DNA of 64,000 nucleotides, taken from Gnetum montanum (lineage: Eukaryota > Streptophyta > Gnetopsida > Gnetales > Gnetaceae). Shown here in pieces: positions 10,048 through 21,255 of the stretch; the stretch's first letter is position 1, and the number at the start of each line of letters is the position of its first letter. The notes under the pieces were generated by a model. That model had not been told where the DNA came from, searched no databases, and worked only from the letters and a program-made list of their open reading frames with translations. The stretch covers positions 56,209 through 120,208 of the forward strand of contig MNCI01029116.1 of assembly GCA_015680685.1 (NCBI GenBank), given 5' to 3'. The position numbers were made by a program, and so were the translations under genes.

Positions 10048-11440
10048 GTCGATGTCTAGAGGATCCGCCCAATAGATGTCGACAAAGAATATGAAACACC
10101 ATGAAGGAAAAGATGCCAACATCACTCTCCTGTGGTCACTCAAATGTCACTTTGGTGTGCTTGGAAGTATCCGGATAGTTGTGCAGGAAAAAGGAGGAAA
10201 AGGATGGATTTGAGGGGACAGGTTCAGGAAGAGGAAAGATAAAACATAGCGTGGTCCCTCGTAGGAGTGCTTGTGAAGGAGTGAGTGAGCATGGACATCT
10301 TTCTTTTGTTGGCTTCTAACTTCTTGTCGAAATGCTTAGAGAAAGTCAATGTGAAATGAAACAGCTAGTGTGCCATTTATTTTGGGCACATGCTCTCTTT
10401 TTTTTAGCCTTTTTTTTTGCTCTTTTACGCTTTTGCGCTTTTATTTTGCTATTTAGCCATGTTCACTTGCAAAAAACCTTGGTGTTGTAGGATAGGTGTT
10501 TCCTCCCTAAGATGAGTTGTATTACATCCGTGAGGGGCTTTGACCTACCTATAGATGCTTTCCATGCGGTGAGCTATGTTACACGCGTCATGGACTTTGT
10601 GGTTGAGCATATGGGAGGGCTTTATGTGCATTAAGAAAGCTTGTAAAAGGGATGTGAAAAAGGAAACTACGGGTGTAAGAAATGAGGTGACAAATGTTAA
10701 GGGGAAGGGAAGGATGTGCACTCTCAAGTAGATAAGCTAGTTAGAGTGATCACCTCGAAACATTGTAGTGTTTTGTCCTCCTAGTGAAATGCATCCCTGA
10801 CCGACGCCATCTCGGCCCATATCCTGCAAGTGCAATAGAAAGAAGACTAGATAAATGTAACCATGAAACGTAGTTAGGTAAAGGTCTCACTTTCTTTAGA
10901 AATCCTTGAAGTGGTAAGCATTATTGCTGAGGCATGCGATGCTTAAAGCAGGAAGGCTAGCAATGGTTCTGATAGCAGTAGATTGAAGGGGCCAGCACCA
11001 AGGGGGCTAGGAGTTGTAGTGATGTGAGTGCTTAAGAATCCTCATCGAAGGAAAACATCATGCAGTTCAGCTATAAGTAGAGAGGCCTAACAGCTGAACG
11101 TCTATTGAGCTTGGATGATGGTAAGGGCTAGAGGGTAGCAACTTTGTGGTTAGGCCACAATAGTGCTGGGACTCCAGCAGTAGGCATTTATAACGGAAGC
11201 TACTGCTAGGGCAACGGGCTGTGGTGGCGGTAGTTCCAGAAGGTTAGCAAGATGTTAGACGACATCTTTGAAGGATCAGAAAGATGCTAGGGGTAGTGGC
11301 ATTGCATATGTTCCAAAGGGTGTTCTCTTATCATCATGAACCATGTTCTGGAACTACAATGCCCCACCCCGTGTCAGCACTGTGCACACTCGCTTAGTTA
11401 TAGGGTCATGGATGTGAGTTAGGAATGTTTTTCCGTGAAC
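10048..11440 (-). other. 3' untranslated region of A
   Basis: About 1.4 kb without a coding region between the hairpin-repeat cluster and the polypurine tract. No further structure recognised. Confidence 0.6.
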
Positions 11441-11715
11441 CCAGTTTAAGATCCTAGTAGACCATTAGATGTATTGGTTTAAGGTCCCAGCAGAATGCAA
11501 TGTGCTAGTTTAAGGTCTTAGTAGACCGCTGTGCTAGTTTAAGGTCCTAGCAGACGATTGTGCTAGTTTATCATCGTAGCGGATGATGGATGGGCTAGTT
11601 TAAGGTTGCAGTGGACTATCTGTGCCATTTTTACATCATAACAGATGGTCTATGCTAGTTTATAGTCATAGCAAACTATCTATGCTAGTTTATAGTCATA
11701 GCGGACTATCTATGC
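11441..11715. repeat. Tandem hairpin repeats, 3' side of A pol
   Basis: About eight or nine units of roughly 28-32 bp built on GCTAGTTTAAGGTC followed by TAGCAGACC-like text. GGTC and GACC are complementary, so each unit can form a short hairpin. Related units occur at 15321-15652 and 20880-21015 in A and at three places in B. Confidence 0.8.
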
Positions 11716-11731
11716 TTACCTTGCTTCTGCA

Positions 11732-12960
11732 TTAGACGTAGTATGGCTTAAGGTACAAGTGGTTCATAGGATTTGCAAACTCTCTACCATCCATGTCTGC
11801 CAGTTTGAAGGCTCCATTCTCATAGGCTTTTGTGACTATGAATGAACCTTCCCAGTTTGCTGAAAACTTGTTTGCATGTTCATGGATAGCTTTGAGAACT
11901 AGGTCCCCCTTTTTGATTGGCCATCAATTTAGGTTTAAATGATGCTTTTGTTGTTGCTTATCTTGATACCATTGGATACAACCCAGTGTTTGTGCACGCT
12001 CTTCCTCTAAGGAGTCAAGGTCGATGATCCTTGAATCATTGTTTTGGGCTTCGTTCATGATGCTTGAAAGGATCATTTGTATTGATAGTAACTGCAATTC
12101 AAGAGGTAACACTACTTCAGATCCCTAAATTAAGCTATAGGGAGTCTTACTTGTAGCTATTCTACACGTCGTATGGTAGGCCCATAGCACATAGAAGATT
12201 TTCTCATGCCATCGCCTCTTGTTGTTGTTAAGCATCTTTTTAAGCAAGTTGATGATGGCCTTGTTTGTTGCCTCAACCTAACCGTTTGCTTGTAGGTAAT
12301 ATGGTGACGAAAAGGATTACCTAATGTCAAGGTTGCTACAAAAGGTTTTGGTTTCCACATTATTAAACTATCGCCCATTGTCTGTTACAATAGTCATGGG
12401 AAGACCAAACCTTGTTACTATGTTATCTAAGATAAAGTGGTAAACCTGTTGGGATGTATTCTTCCTAAGGGGTATAGCCTCTACCCACTTTGTAAAGTAC
12501 TCGGTGGCAGTGATGATGAAGCTATGTCCTACAGAAGACTTAGTCATTATGGGTCCTATGATATCTAGTCCCCATCGTTGGAATGACCACGTGATCTACG
12601 TAGGGTGCAACTCAGTAGGTGAAACATGTATAAGGTTTGCATGACGTTGGCATGTATCACACATCTTAACTTTAGCAAATCAATCTCGTTCCATGAAAGG
12701 CATATGATTTTAGTTGCCATGGCCTTGGGAGCTATGTGTCCTCCAGATAGTCATTCATGGACTTCGTTAACAATTTTCTGTGCCTCCTCCCCACCAACAC
12801 AAGTTAACAATATCCCATCAAAGAAGCTTTTACATAAGGTATTATCTCCTATGAGGATATACTGTCGTGCTCACTTTCGGATTGCATCCTTTTGGGTGGA
12901 TGTCAAGCCATGTGGGAGTTCACCATGTTGTAGGTAGGATTTAACATTAGTGTACCACTC
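11732..12960 (-). pseudogene. pol: A: integrase
   Basis: Ends at a TAA (11732-11734). Reading leftward from 12960: a decayed zinc-binding region, core-domain text SFIITATEYFTKWVEA, VTDNGR (second catalytic D), SSPYYLQANG and VEATNKA (catalytic E), then WAYHTT, and a C-terminal NWEGSFIV...GAFKLADMDG module ending in LYLKPYY. This order and the C-terminal module fit Tat-lineage integrases. In-frame stops include TGG- and CAG-derived ones. The equivalent region of B is 36040-37400. It would have inserted the element's cDNA. Confidence 0.85.
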
Positions 12961-13500
12961 TTGGGCATTGGTAGCACTTACAGAGGTGACGTGTACTACT
13001 TGAGTGATAGGGTCTGTGCATTTTGTTATTGAAGCAGGTAAATTTTTAAATAGGTGTGGCGGCACATTTAATGCTAGTGTGGCTAAGGCAATTGCTACAG
13101 TGTTCTTGTTGCGTGGCACATGTTGGATATCTGTCATTATGAACTATTTCAACAAGTTTTTGGCCAAATCATAATAAGGCTATAAGTGTGAAGCTTTACA
13201 AGCATAGAATTCAGTGATCTGGTTGACGATGAGTTGAGAATCATCTTAGACTACCAAATGTTAAATCTTTAATTGCTGGGTTACTAAAAGGCCCCTATGG
13301 AGTCCTTCGTACTTAGCTACATTATTTATACAAAGGAACGTTAAATGGTAAGCAAAAGGTTGAATGTCTCTCAAGGGGAATGTAATGACGGCGGTAGCAC
13401 TACTACCTCGTGTGGTTTAGGTGCCATTGAAATGCAAAGTGGGCTCGAAGTGCAATGGCATAGGGTTGATGCTATTAACATGTTTGTTGGGGAATTCTGG
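12961..13500 (-). pseudogene. pol: A: second RNase H (aRNH type)
   Basis: Begins near LHFNGT (about 13420), the usual LYFDGA start with D changed to N. It continues through PFAYHLTF, a NVAKYEGL segment (the AEYEAL motif) and DSQLIVNQI, and ends HVPRNKNTVAIALATLA (about 13080-13130), the end motif of the extra RNase H in Tat-lineage elements. The linker toward integrase (YLQHGELP) follows. The extra RNase H is a diagnostic of the Tat/Ogre lineage. At least one catalytic Asp is lost and stops interrupt it. Confidence 0.8.
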
Positions 13501-13980
13501 TTCTATGGTCACCTGATCATCGACTGGCAAGGTCGTGAGCTGCATAGCTATCGCTTGTCCTTTCGTCGATGATTGGGCTACATAGTGTAAATCAAATTCT
13601 GCCGTTATAGCTTTCCATTGGGCTATCCTGCTACTTTCATATAAGTTGTTCATGAGAGCTCAAAGTATGTTACTCTTGCATATAATGTTAACCTGGCTAC
13701 GAAATAGGTAGTGTCTCCACTTTTTTAGCGCAAATACTAGGGTGAGACAATTCCTCTCTACCTTGTTGTATTTTGCTTCATAGGCTATTAATGCATGGCT
13801 CAAGTAATAGACTAGGATTTCAGAGCCATCCTCTCTTTTCTAGCATAACAGTGCTGTGATAGACGTGTCTGAAGTGGCAAAGTAGATGTGGAAAGGCTTA
13901 TCCCTCTATGGTGGGTAAACATTTGGGAGGTGTAAAAGCTCTTTCTTCAAGTCGTCAAAAGCTTGCTGACACTGTGTTGT
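13501..13980 (-). pseudogene. pol: A: RNase H and connection domain
   Basis: Reading leftward: KELLHLPNVYPP, then a domain with PFHIYFATSDTSITALLC and VYYLSHALIAYEAKYNKVE, and the linker RIAQWKAITAEFDLHYV followed by KGQAIA and LPVDDQ. This is the retroviral-type RNase H that follows RT in all Ty3/gypsy elements. The first catalytic Asp is not visible in the expected place. Stops interrupt it. Confidence 0.75.
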
Positions 13981-14762
13981 CTATTTAAAGTTAACCCCTT
14001 TTTTTAGTAAGTGTTGCATGGGGTGTAACTTGTCAATCAAATTTGCTATAAACCTTTGGATAAACTGTATTCTACCTTGTAACCCACACAATTCTTTAAG
14101 GTTGGTAGGGGGTGCTAGGTTAATGATGGCCTTAACTTTTTTAGGGTCTACTCGTATTCTAGCCTTCGATACTACAAACCCTAACATGCATCTAGTTTTA
14201 ATGCCAAAAACACATTTTTTTGGATTAAGGCACAAGTCATGCCTGTGACAACGCTTTAGGACTACATTTAGATGGATGGGATGATCAATAGCTATCTTAG
14301 ATTTGACTGCTATGTCATCCACATAATTGTTTAGTCTCTCTAGGAGGTAATTTCTGAATATGTAGGTCATGGCTCGTTCATAGGTTGCTCCGGCATTTTT
14401 AAGACCAAAGGACATCATAGTTAACAAAAGGTTTCCCAAGGGGTCATGAAAGTAGTTGTCAACTAATGCTCTAGATTGATGCGAATTTGATTGTAAACTG
14501 AGAACCCATCCATAAAGGATAACAAAGCATGACCAACCATAGTGTCAATAAGTTGGTCAATACTTGGCAATGGGAAGTCATCCTTAATCATTTCTTTATT
14601 CAGATCTCAGAAGTCTATACAGATTCGTATACCTCTTATTTTCTTAGAGACTACAACGATGTTTGATACCCACTCCGAGTAATCGACCGCATGGATGAAG
14701 CCTACTTGATATAGCTTGGTAATTTCATCATGTATGGCTAGTGCAATTTCTGGTTTAATTTT
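13981..14762 (-). pseudogene. pol: A: reverse transcriptase
   Basis: Fingers and palm text includes YQVGFIHAVDYSEWVSN, DFPLPSIDQLIDTMVGHALLSFMDG, then SFGLKNAGATYERAM and the catalytic YVDD (14311-14325), followed by CVFGIKTRCMLGF. One base is missing near 14415 compared with the intact reading of B, shifting the frame. A CGA-to-TGA stop breaks the IDF-DLNK motif. The catalytic YVDD itself is kept. Fits the Ty3/gypsy Tat lineage. Confidence 0.88.
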
Positions 14763-15149
14763 TCAAGCCTTTTTTTTAATCGGTTTGATACATGGATCCA
14801 AGACAATGTTATGTTGTATTAACCACGGGTCTAAGCTCAGCATGTCATTATAGGACCACACGAACACCTTGACGTTGTCTTGGAGGATTTTAGATACATC
14901 CTTTTGCATTTTTTCGTCTAGGAGGGAGCTAAGTTTTATTATCCTTATTTTCTCCTTGGATGTCATTATAGGTACTTCAATCAGAGGGTCCTCGGTCACA
15001 TCCCTAGCCTCTAAGTCTAAGGCTTGGACCAAATTTTCGGGCCAATCTAGGGATGTTTCCAAGGATGCCATAGTGTTATCAGTGGATGATTCCCAATCTA
15101 TTGACTCTAAGTTTAGATGTCTTGCAAGCTTGCCATGAGGACCTGTCAA
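14763..15149 (-). pseudogene. pol: A: N-terminal linker of RT polyprotein
   Basis: Open for 128 codons. Contains PLIEVPIMTSKEKIRI, then DNVKVFVWSYNDMLSLDP and IVLDPCIKPIKKK, the usual lead-in before plant gypsy RT (DVFAW-type motif). There is no good protease here; the protease is 6 kb away at 21256-21778. The upstream edge is a splice-acceptor-like sequence rather than a natural start, see 15142-15160. Confidence 0.8.
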
Positions 15150-15160
15150 GGTTAAAAGTG
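15142..15160 (-). promoter_or_regulatory. Candidate sense-strand splice acceptor before RT
   Basis: The minus strand reads CACTTTTAACCTTGACAG and then GTCCTCATGG, directly at the start of the RT-side reading frame. B shows the aligned GTGGATCTCATGG at about 39440 but without the AG. It would let the 6 kb gap between protease and RT be removed as an intron. A donor was not settled; GTTACG and GTTACT at about 21160-21180 are weak candidates. Confidence 0.35.
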
Positions 15161-15320
15161 AATGTAAATCATGCTACATAGTCATTTTGTTCAACCTGCC
15201 ACAATAAGAGAAAGCCAAGTCAAGTGATACCCATTTGTAGCAATAGCGCATAATAATAAATATTTTCAAAGAAGCAATGGAACATGAAATAACTATCAAT
15301 TGTTCGACCAAGTTTGCAAG

Positions 15321-15652
15321 TTACCAGTTTAAGGTCTTGGTGGACTATGATCGGGTTTGAACATGCGAGGGACATTAACTTTGCTAGTTTAAGATCATGG
15401 TGTACTGTAATATTGTGAAATCTAGTTTAAAATATGAAATAGATATTAAAGTTGCCAGTTTAAGGTCATGGCAGACTGTACTCATGCTACAGTGTATATC
15501 AAAATGTAAATCGAGGTTGCTAGTTTAAGGTCTTAGTAGACCGTTAATGGGTGGAGTTTGAGAACTAAGGTCACTAGTTTAAGGTATTTGCGGACCGTGG
15601 CGAGTAGGCTTTGTAAAGGTCACTAGTATAAGGTCTTTGCGGACCATGATAG
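15321..15652. repeat. Hairpin repeats, left flank of the A antisense module
   Basis: Seven spaced copies of CAGTTTAAGGTC/CTAGTTTAAGGTC followed by GCGGACC- or TGGACT-like text, with 20-50 bp of varied spacer. Same family as 11441-11715 and 20880-21015. Confidence 0.8.
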
Positions 15653-15836
15653 ATAGGCTTTGTAAAGGTAGGTTTCTAATTCAAGGTGGGACAAAATTTT
15701 CAGTTGGGCCCACCTATTATGCTACAAAAAATGATGCTACGCTAGAGTGGGATTGTGACACAATAGTACTATGCTATACAGGGCATCCCACATTACTCGA
15801 GGTGTAAAAATGACAAGTTCCTTTCACCGCATTGGC

Positions 15837-15846
15837 TATAAATAAG
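15837..15846 (+). promoter_or_regulatory. TATA box of the A antisense gene
   Basis: TATAAATAAG lies 140 bp upstream of the ATG at 15977 on the plus strand. B has a degraded CTATAGCACA at the matching place (42731-42740), about 147 bp before the aligned start. Confidence 0.65.
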
Positions 15847-15976
15847 GGTTTACCCCTGGTAAACTTATTGTTTTCATTATCAAAGTGCAGAGCCCACATC
15901 CAGAGCATAGTGTAGTTGTGCCAAGAGAAAGCGAAGTAGTGTAGCATAGCAGTTGACAGAATTTGCGTGTGAGATA

Positions 15977-18900
15977 ATGGCACCCAAAGGCAAACGTAAG
16001 CACCGAGGACTCACTAAGGTGGACGAGGTAAAGGACACTTTGGGACGTTTGTCCCAGGTGTGCATTGAAGTGCGGGAGGAGGCTCCATCTGCTTGGTAAT
16101 TCACTACACTGGCCTTGTTTTCTCGACTATAGTAATCATTATTGTGATGTGATTCGCATTTTTTGCCTCTATTTTGGTCATCATTTTGGCTGCTACGCCT
16201 CCGTTGTTGCTGGTTGGCCATAGCGACTGTACGGACGTTACGCTATACCTGCATGTGGTATCACCTCGACCACCATTGTTACGAATACCTTGTCGTGAGG
16301 GGGGCGAGGGGAGGGGGGGTTGGGTGATTCTAGATAGCTTAGCACATGGTTAGCGTAGTGTGCCGCCCTTAGCTATCTACGAGATTTGAAAGTGTAACAT
16401 GTGTTTAATGTAGTGTAGCGTGAGTTATTTTGTACAGCAAGAGTATGGTTGAGATGATTGTAGCACAGTGAATTCTTTCTTGTCCATATTTTTGTAATGT
16501 TTTTTTTATTACGCTATAGCGATATGTCATAAGGTCTTAAATTTTATCACATTGCTACACTGTTGAATCTTCAACACCGCTATGTTGTTAGATTTATTTC
16601 TGTTAAGTTTGCTACATTACCATGCTTGTCATGGTAATGTGTTGATTACATTGTTATGTTGTTACACATCTATTTGTTCTTGTTCCTTTGCTATGTCACA
16701 TGTCATGCGTTTGCATCTAGATGTTGTTGCATTGTGGTGTGGCTTGATGACTATGCTACACTGCAAGAATGTGTTGCTACGTCGCCTATAATTTTTAGTC
16801 TATTTTTTGTTAGAGAGAGATTTGTGACTAGGAGATCATGCTACGCTGCATGCAAAGAAAGTATCATGCTATGTTATATGCAATTAGAGGGTTATGCTAT
16901 GCTATGTCTAAGCTTCACTCGTACACAGTGCTAACGCTTAATGCTTCATTGTGCAAGGTCATGTTGAAGCCCATTTTGATTGTCCTAGAGATTGTGGGAG
17001 TCCTGTGCTACCTTAGCAAACTAGTGGCCAATGTCCCTCCTCCCCATGCACGTGTGGGACGGTAGGCGATTTGGTTCCAAGAGGGCACATAGGACTTCGT
17101 ATAGTTCCTCCTCTACCATTTTAGTGTGTTTTTTTGGTCACACTTATCAGCAGAGACAACAACCGTAATCACAAAAATCCTGTTGCCTGGGGCAAATCGG
17201 GACATTTTGAAATTTTTAACTAATGAAGCAATCGGGGGAAATCAGGCAAAAGATTCCAACTAGCATCTGAAAAGCTTGATATGCTTAAGTTGGATCTGGG
17301 AGATGCCTGAATATAAGTGCTATCACTTATACAACATGTTATTCATTGCCCGTCACATGGGCACTTGCTTTTAGAACCCACTTGGAACCATTTATTATGT
17401 CAGTAGGTGAGTTCTATGAATGTATTTTATTGCATTGTGTAATCCATGCTATGCTAAACATAGGTACTAATAGTGTGTGTTGCTAGGTTTTTTATTGACA
17501 GCAGTGGTCTCCATGATGATATAGATGCCTTGGCGTTGGCACAGATGGCCCTGTAGGAGTTTTTCTCTACTGGGAATGTGCGTGCTAACGTAATAGGAAA
17601 ATTTGGGGATGAGCTTAGAACATATCCGACTCGGTATTCCAAATTTTATGGGAAGTGTAAAGAGGCCGATTGGTTGGATAGGGAGTGTGCATCCCTTAGG
17701 CCGCTCATTGTTGAAGATGTGTTGGTGGATCTCCCACCATTTCCCATGCCATTTAAACATGGTACACTACACTGTGAATTTGCTGTTGCATGTTCAAGTG
17801 ATGTTAATTTTTTTGCTAACTTTTTAAAACTATTTTTCTTTTATTTTGTAAAACATTTCAGTGGCAAGGAAATCGCAAGAGGTGACTATGATCACCTCTA
17901 GGAGTAATGAAACCAACCTATTTTTCAAGTACCGGGAGGTGGAGGAGACCTAGTGTTGGCTCTGCAATGGGATCCCAACCACGCTTGTCCACAACCTTCA
18001 GGAGGCTTGGCTCATGGACTTATTTTGGCTGTCAACCCAAATGTCCTACCTGTCAAAATGCTTTCCCTAGCCGACTCTTTCTCTGAGAAGGCAAACCGTG
18101 TCCACACACTTGTTCACGGTGTGCGAGTGGTGTTTGACATCAACGACCAATTGTTTGTAGAACTTTTTGGTGTTCCTTCTGATGGTCTCCCCGTAGGAGA
18201 AAAATCTAAGAAAGATGCACACCATCAAGAGGACATTGAGGAGTGGCTAGGGATGAAAATTGACCAAAAGGGAATCTACATTGAGAAGATCAGACTATGG
18301 GTGGCTAAAATGGTTTACCTTATCTTCCATACCCGTGCCTTCCCCAAGCTGCTCTCCCAAGGAAAAATCATTAGAATTGAGCAAGCTTGGATAATGAGGA
18401 ATATCATGAACGAGTTGACTCATTACAATTGGGTCAAACACATTTGCAAAGGCTTGCAGGCTGCAATGATCAAGCTTCGCAGGAAGCTTGAGTCCTGTTT
18501 CAATGTGCACCATGCCTTCTTCATAGCTTGCTTACGGCATTTTGCAAAATTCTTGATAGTTTGCGAGAATGGAGTCTGGGTACTACAAGATCATAGCCAA
18601 ATTTCCAAGCCATGCATCTACCAAGTCTTCCATACCACCCAATCTCAGGACCCCCCCAGAAGCTATTGGAAAGTCATTTTCAATGACAACCAGGGATTGA
18701 GTGGCACACAACTTTCATGCCCAAGATAGCATGGAAGAGGCCCCCCCATTACCACCGGTAGTGTGAAAAGGGGGAACACCTCATTATAGAGATAGTGATA
18801 ACTAAGTTGCAATGCAAGAGGTCTCTCTCAATTGAGGAACTTCCCCTTACAAATGAGGAGAGAGGGAAGAAGCTACAGCTTAAAATTCATAGAGTGCAGC

Positions 18901-20710
18901 CTCCGATTGGTAAGTGTTTATTTTTTTTGTTAATGTTTGCTATGCTATGTTACGCTAGATAGCGTTGCATAGTGTAGCATTTACTTCAAGTTGATATTAT
19001 TTGCTTACTATGACTATGCTTTATTGGCAGAGAAAGAAGAGGAAGAAGAGGTGGTGGCCCCTACAACACGGGTGATCGGCGAAAATGAAGAGGCTTTGGC
19101 CATAGAGGAAAGGACCCTAGTTGATAAAGAACGGGCCCCTACTGTAGAAGAAAGGGCCTCGGTAGGTGAGGAGGTGGCCCTTGCTGACAAAGAGGAGGCC
19201 CTTGCTAATGAGGAAGAGACTCCTAGAAATCAGGAAGAGGCCCCTGCTAATGACCCTTTTGTAGAGAGTAGTTCGGTACTGGAGGGGCACATGAGTATCG
19301 AGGATGTTGCTATGATATTGCATCAGCTGGAAGGAGAGGGGCTCCATTTTGATGCTGGTGAGTTTGATCGCATATTTGATAGTGTGTCGATGGGTGACCA
19401 CCTGCTATCACCCCTAAGGGTTTGCTAGGTAGGAGCTTTACACTGTCATTTACATTGTTCATCAACTCTATCATAGTTCTCTCCACTGTGGCTAACATGT
19501 TTTATCATGCAATTGACACCACTGTTGATACCTTTGGCCTATCCTTGATCTGCCTGTGACCATGGATTGAGACCCCCAACAAATTTACTTTCATGGAAAG
19601 GGTGTTCGATAGCATGATCGACCATCTGAAGTAGATCGATTTGGAACTGGGTAAGTGAAAGTTGCTATGCTAAACTCTCTAAATTGCTGTTGCTTCACTA
19701 TGCCATTGTGACTAATGCCTTTCTATGTGCGATTGGTAGCCTCTCGTCTCAAGTGGGACCCTAAGTAAGTAGTTGAGATCAACGCCGTGCCCAAATTTTC
19801 ACTAGAGGTGATTGAAGTGCCCCATCGCGTATACGACGAAGCAAGCTAATGTGCACTGTACTCAGCATGCTCCTTATGGGAATGTAGGTGTGTGAACAAA
19901 GACTCTGGAAATGGGTATAGAGGCTTGAGAAGTAGAAGGTCAACCTGACTATTGAGGTGGGAGATCTTTTATCCAGGAGTGTATTCCTATTGGCTTGAGA
20001 CACTAATAGTGGTAGTTGGCACACGGATGTCATCGACTACACAAGGTATTGGACTACCATGCGATGCAACAATGAGGCCACTCATGAAATAATAGAACAG
20101 AATATGCAAATGGACCTATTAGCCTAGAAGAACCAAGACTGGAAGGACTAGAGTGCAAAAGTTTACGAGTGGGGGCAGGCACAGAAAAACCACAAACATA
20201 TGTATAAACTAGAACATGCCACCTACTGTAAACAATAATGGGATGCCTCTATCAAGTTGCATACTTACGAGGTATTCCTTGACATTATTGGTGCTTTTGG
20301 GGCTTATGACAGGTTCATGCAATAGGTGACAGTGAGTGAATTTCCTGAAAGGAAAATGACCTTTCCTGTGGGTGAGACCACCACTACCGCCTTTTTTCCA
20401 GAACCACCAAGATGGATAGCCATAGAAAAGAAGAAATTTGCATCAAGTGCTGATTTGGGAGACAGGAATTGGGCTGATATTATGGAAGAGGAGATCTTTC
20501 AATGCCTCATGGTAGGCATGGATCAGATACTCCCTGAAATAGATGTAGGGCCGTCTCGGGTCAGTCAGTCTTCGGTGTTGTGATAATTTATCTTATTTGA
20601 GTTTTATTGTAACTGTAATTGACTATTTAATTTTCCTTGTGGTACAGAATCCAGATGAAAATAGAGGACCTAATGAGGTAGGGGATGATGGAGCGAGCGA
20701 AGGGTCATAG
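15977..20710 (+). pseudogene. Antisense, eight-exon gene inside element A; function unknown
   Basis: It runs opposite to gag-pol, between protease and RT. Inferred exons: 15977-16095, 16958-17406, 17502-17761, 17862-18909, 19031-19428, about 19500-19650, 19740-20559, 20648-20710 (stop TAG). Donors include GTGAGT (17407) and GTAAGT (18910, 19651); acceptors end CAG/TAG. Exon 1 encodes a basic start, MAPKGKRKHRGL. Exon 3 has an AQMAL...YPTRYSKFY segment. Exon 4 has LFGVPSDGLP, DIEEWLG and RIEQAWIMRNIM. Exon 5 is acidic and Glu-rich. Exon 7 ends PEPPRWIAIEKKKF...MVGMDQILPEI. B has the same exons and protein. There are no polymerase, protease or integrase motifs and no membrane segment. The protein would be about 1,100 residues. 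Broken by several stops and a frameshift in exon 4. The exon 4 region faintly resembles plant repeat-encoded hypothetical proteins with an LPTEGL motif; that is only an impression. Confidence 0.78.
16298..16322 (+). other. G-rich tract in intron 1 of the antisense gene
   Basis: A run with four or more G-tracts of four to seven G in 25 bp, able in principle to form a G-quadruplex on the plus strand. It lies in the 860-bp first intron, which also carries many GCTACGCTA-type words. Confidence 0.6.
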
Positions 20711-20879
20711 CATAGCAGTAAATAATTTTATTTGGATTTTTGCAAAGAATGTTGTAAACATTATTGATTAATATTTTGAATGAAAGAAAAAAAATGGAAT
20801 ATGAAGAGATTTATTTTGTTTTGGCTTGTGTGGTGTATTTATTTTATGTTTTATTCTTTATCTTTTTATTTTATTAATT

Positions 20880-21015
20880 AAACTCCTTAGGAGCGTCTTG
20901 TTTTAGTTTTAGGCCATTTTGAGCTGTCGCTAGTTTTAGGCCATTTCGGGCCATCACATGATGGTAAAGAAAATTTTTGCCAGTTTTAGGACTTAGTGGG
21001 CCATGGTGTGATGTA
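20880..21015. repeat. Hairpin repeats, right flank of the A antisense module
   Basis: Three copies of CTAGTTTTAGGCCAT followed by GGGCCAT-like text. The same family as on the left flank, with GGCC arms in place of GGTC/GACC. It is downstream of the antisense stop codon and upstream (on the minus strand, downstream) of protease. Confidence 0.75.
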
Positions 21016-21255
21016 AATAGTGGATGTGATGTGAATGGTTTAAAGAATAAGGTAGATAGTTAGCGTAAATGAACGAATATGAAGCAAACAAAGAATAAAT
21101 GTATGGTAAGCATTAATTATGTTGAAAGCAGTGGAGTTGTTATACTACACAAGTAACGATCATCCTCGTAACTGCTTTTTAATCCATCGTGGGCTTGGTG
21201 ACGCATAAGGCTAAGGAGCTTTGTTGCGGTATTCTTCTATATCGTTATGTATCTC
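21016..21255. other. Spacer between antisense module and protease
   Basis: No coding region seen. On the minus strand this is where a sense-strand splice donor should lie if the module is an intron. Confidence 0.4.

Noticed and set aside
11441-11715. CRISPR-like array
   Set aside because: Units vary, have no unique spacers of constant length, and the DNA is a plant retrotransposon.
12626-12937. 103-codon plus-strand frame
   Set aside because: Shadow of the A integrase on the minus strand.
16582-17065. Cys/Leu/His-rich plus-strand frames
   Set aside because: They fall in intron 1 and come from the repeated GCTACGCTA-type words; not conserved in B.
17953-18729. 258-codon open frame as a stand-alone host gene
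   Set aside because: It is most of exon 4 of the antisense module, aligned with 45900-46720 in B, and lies wholly inside element A.
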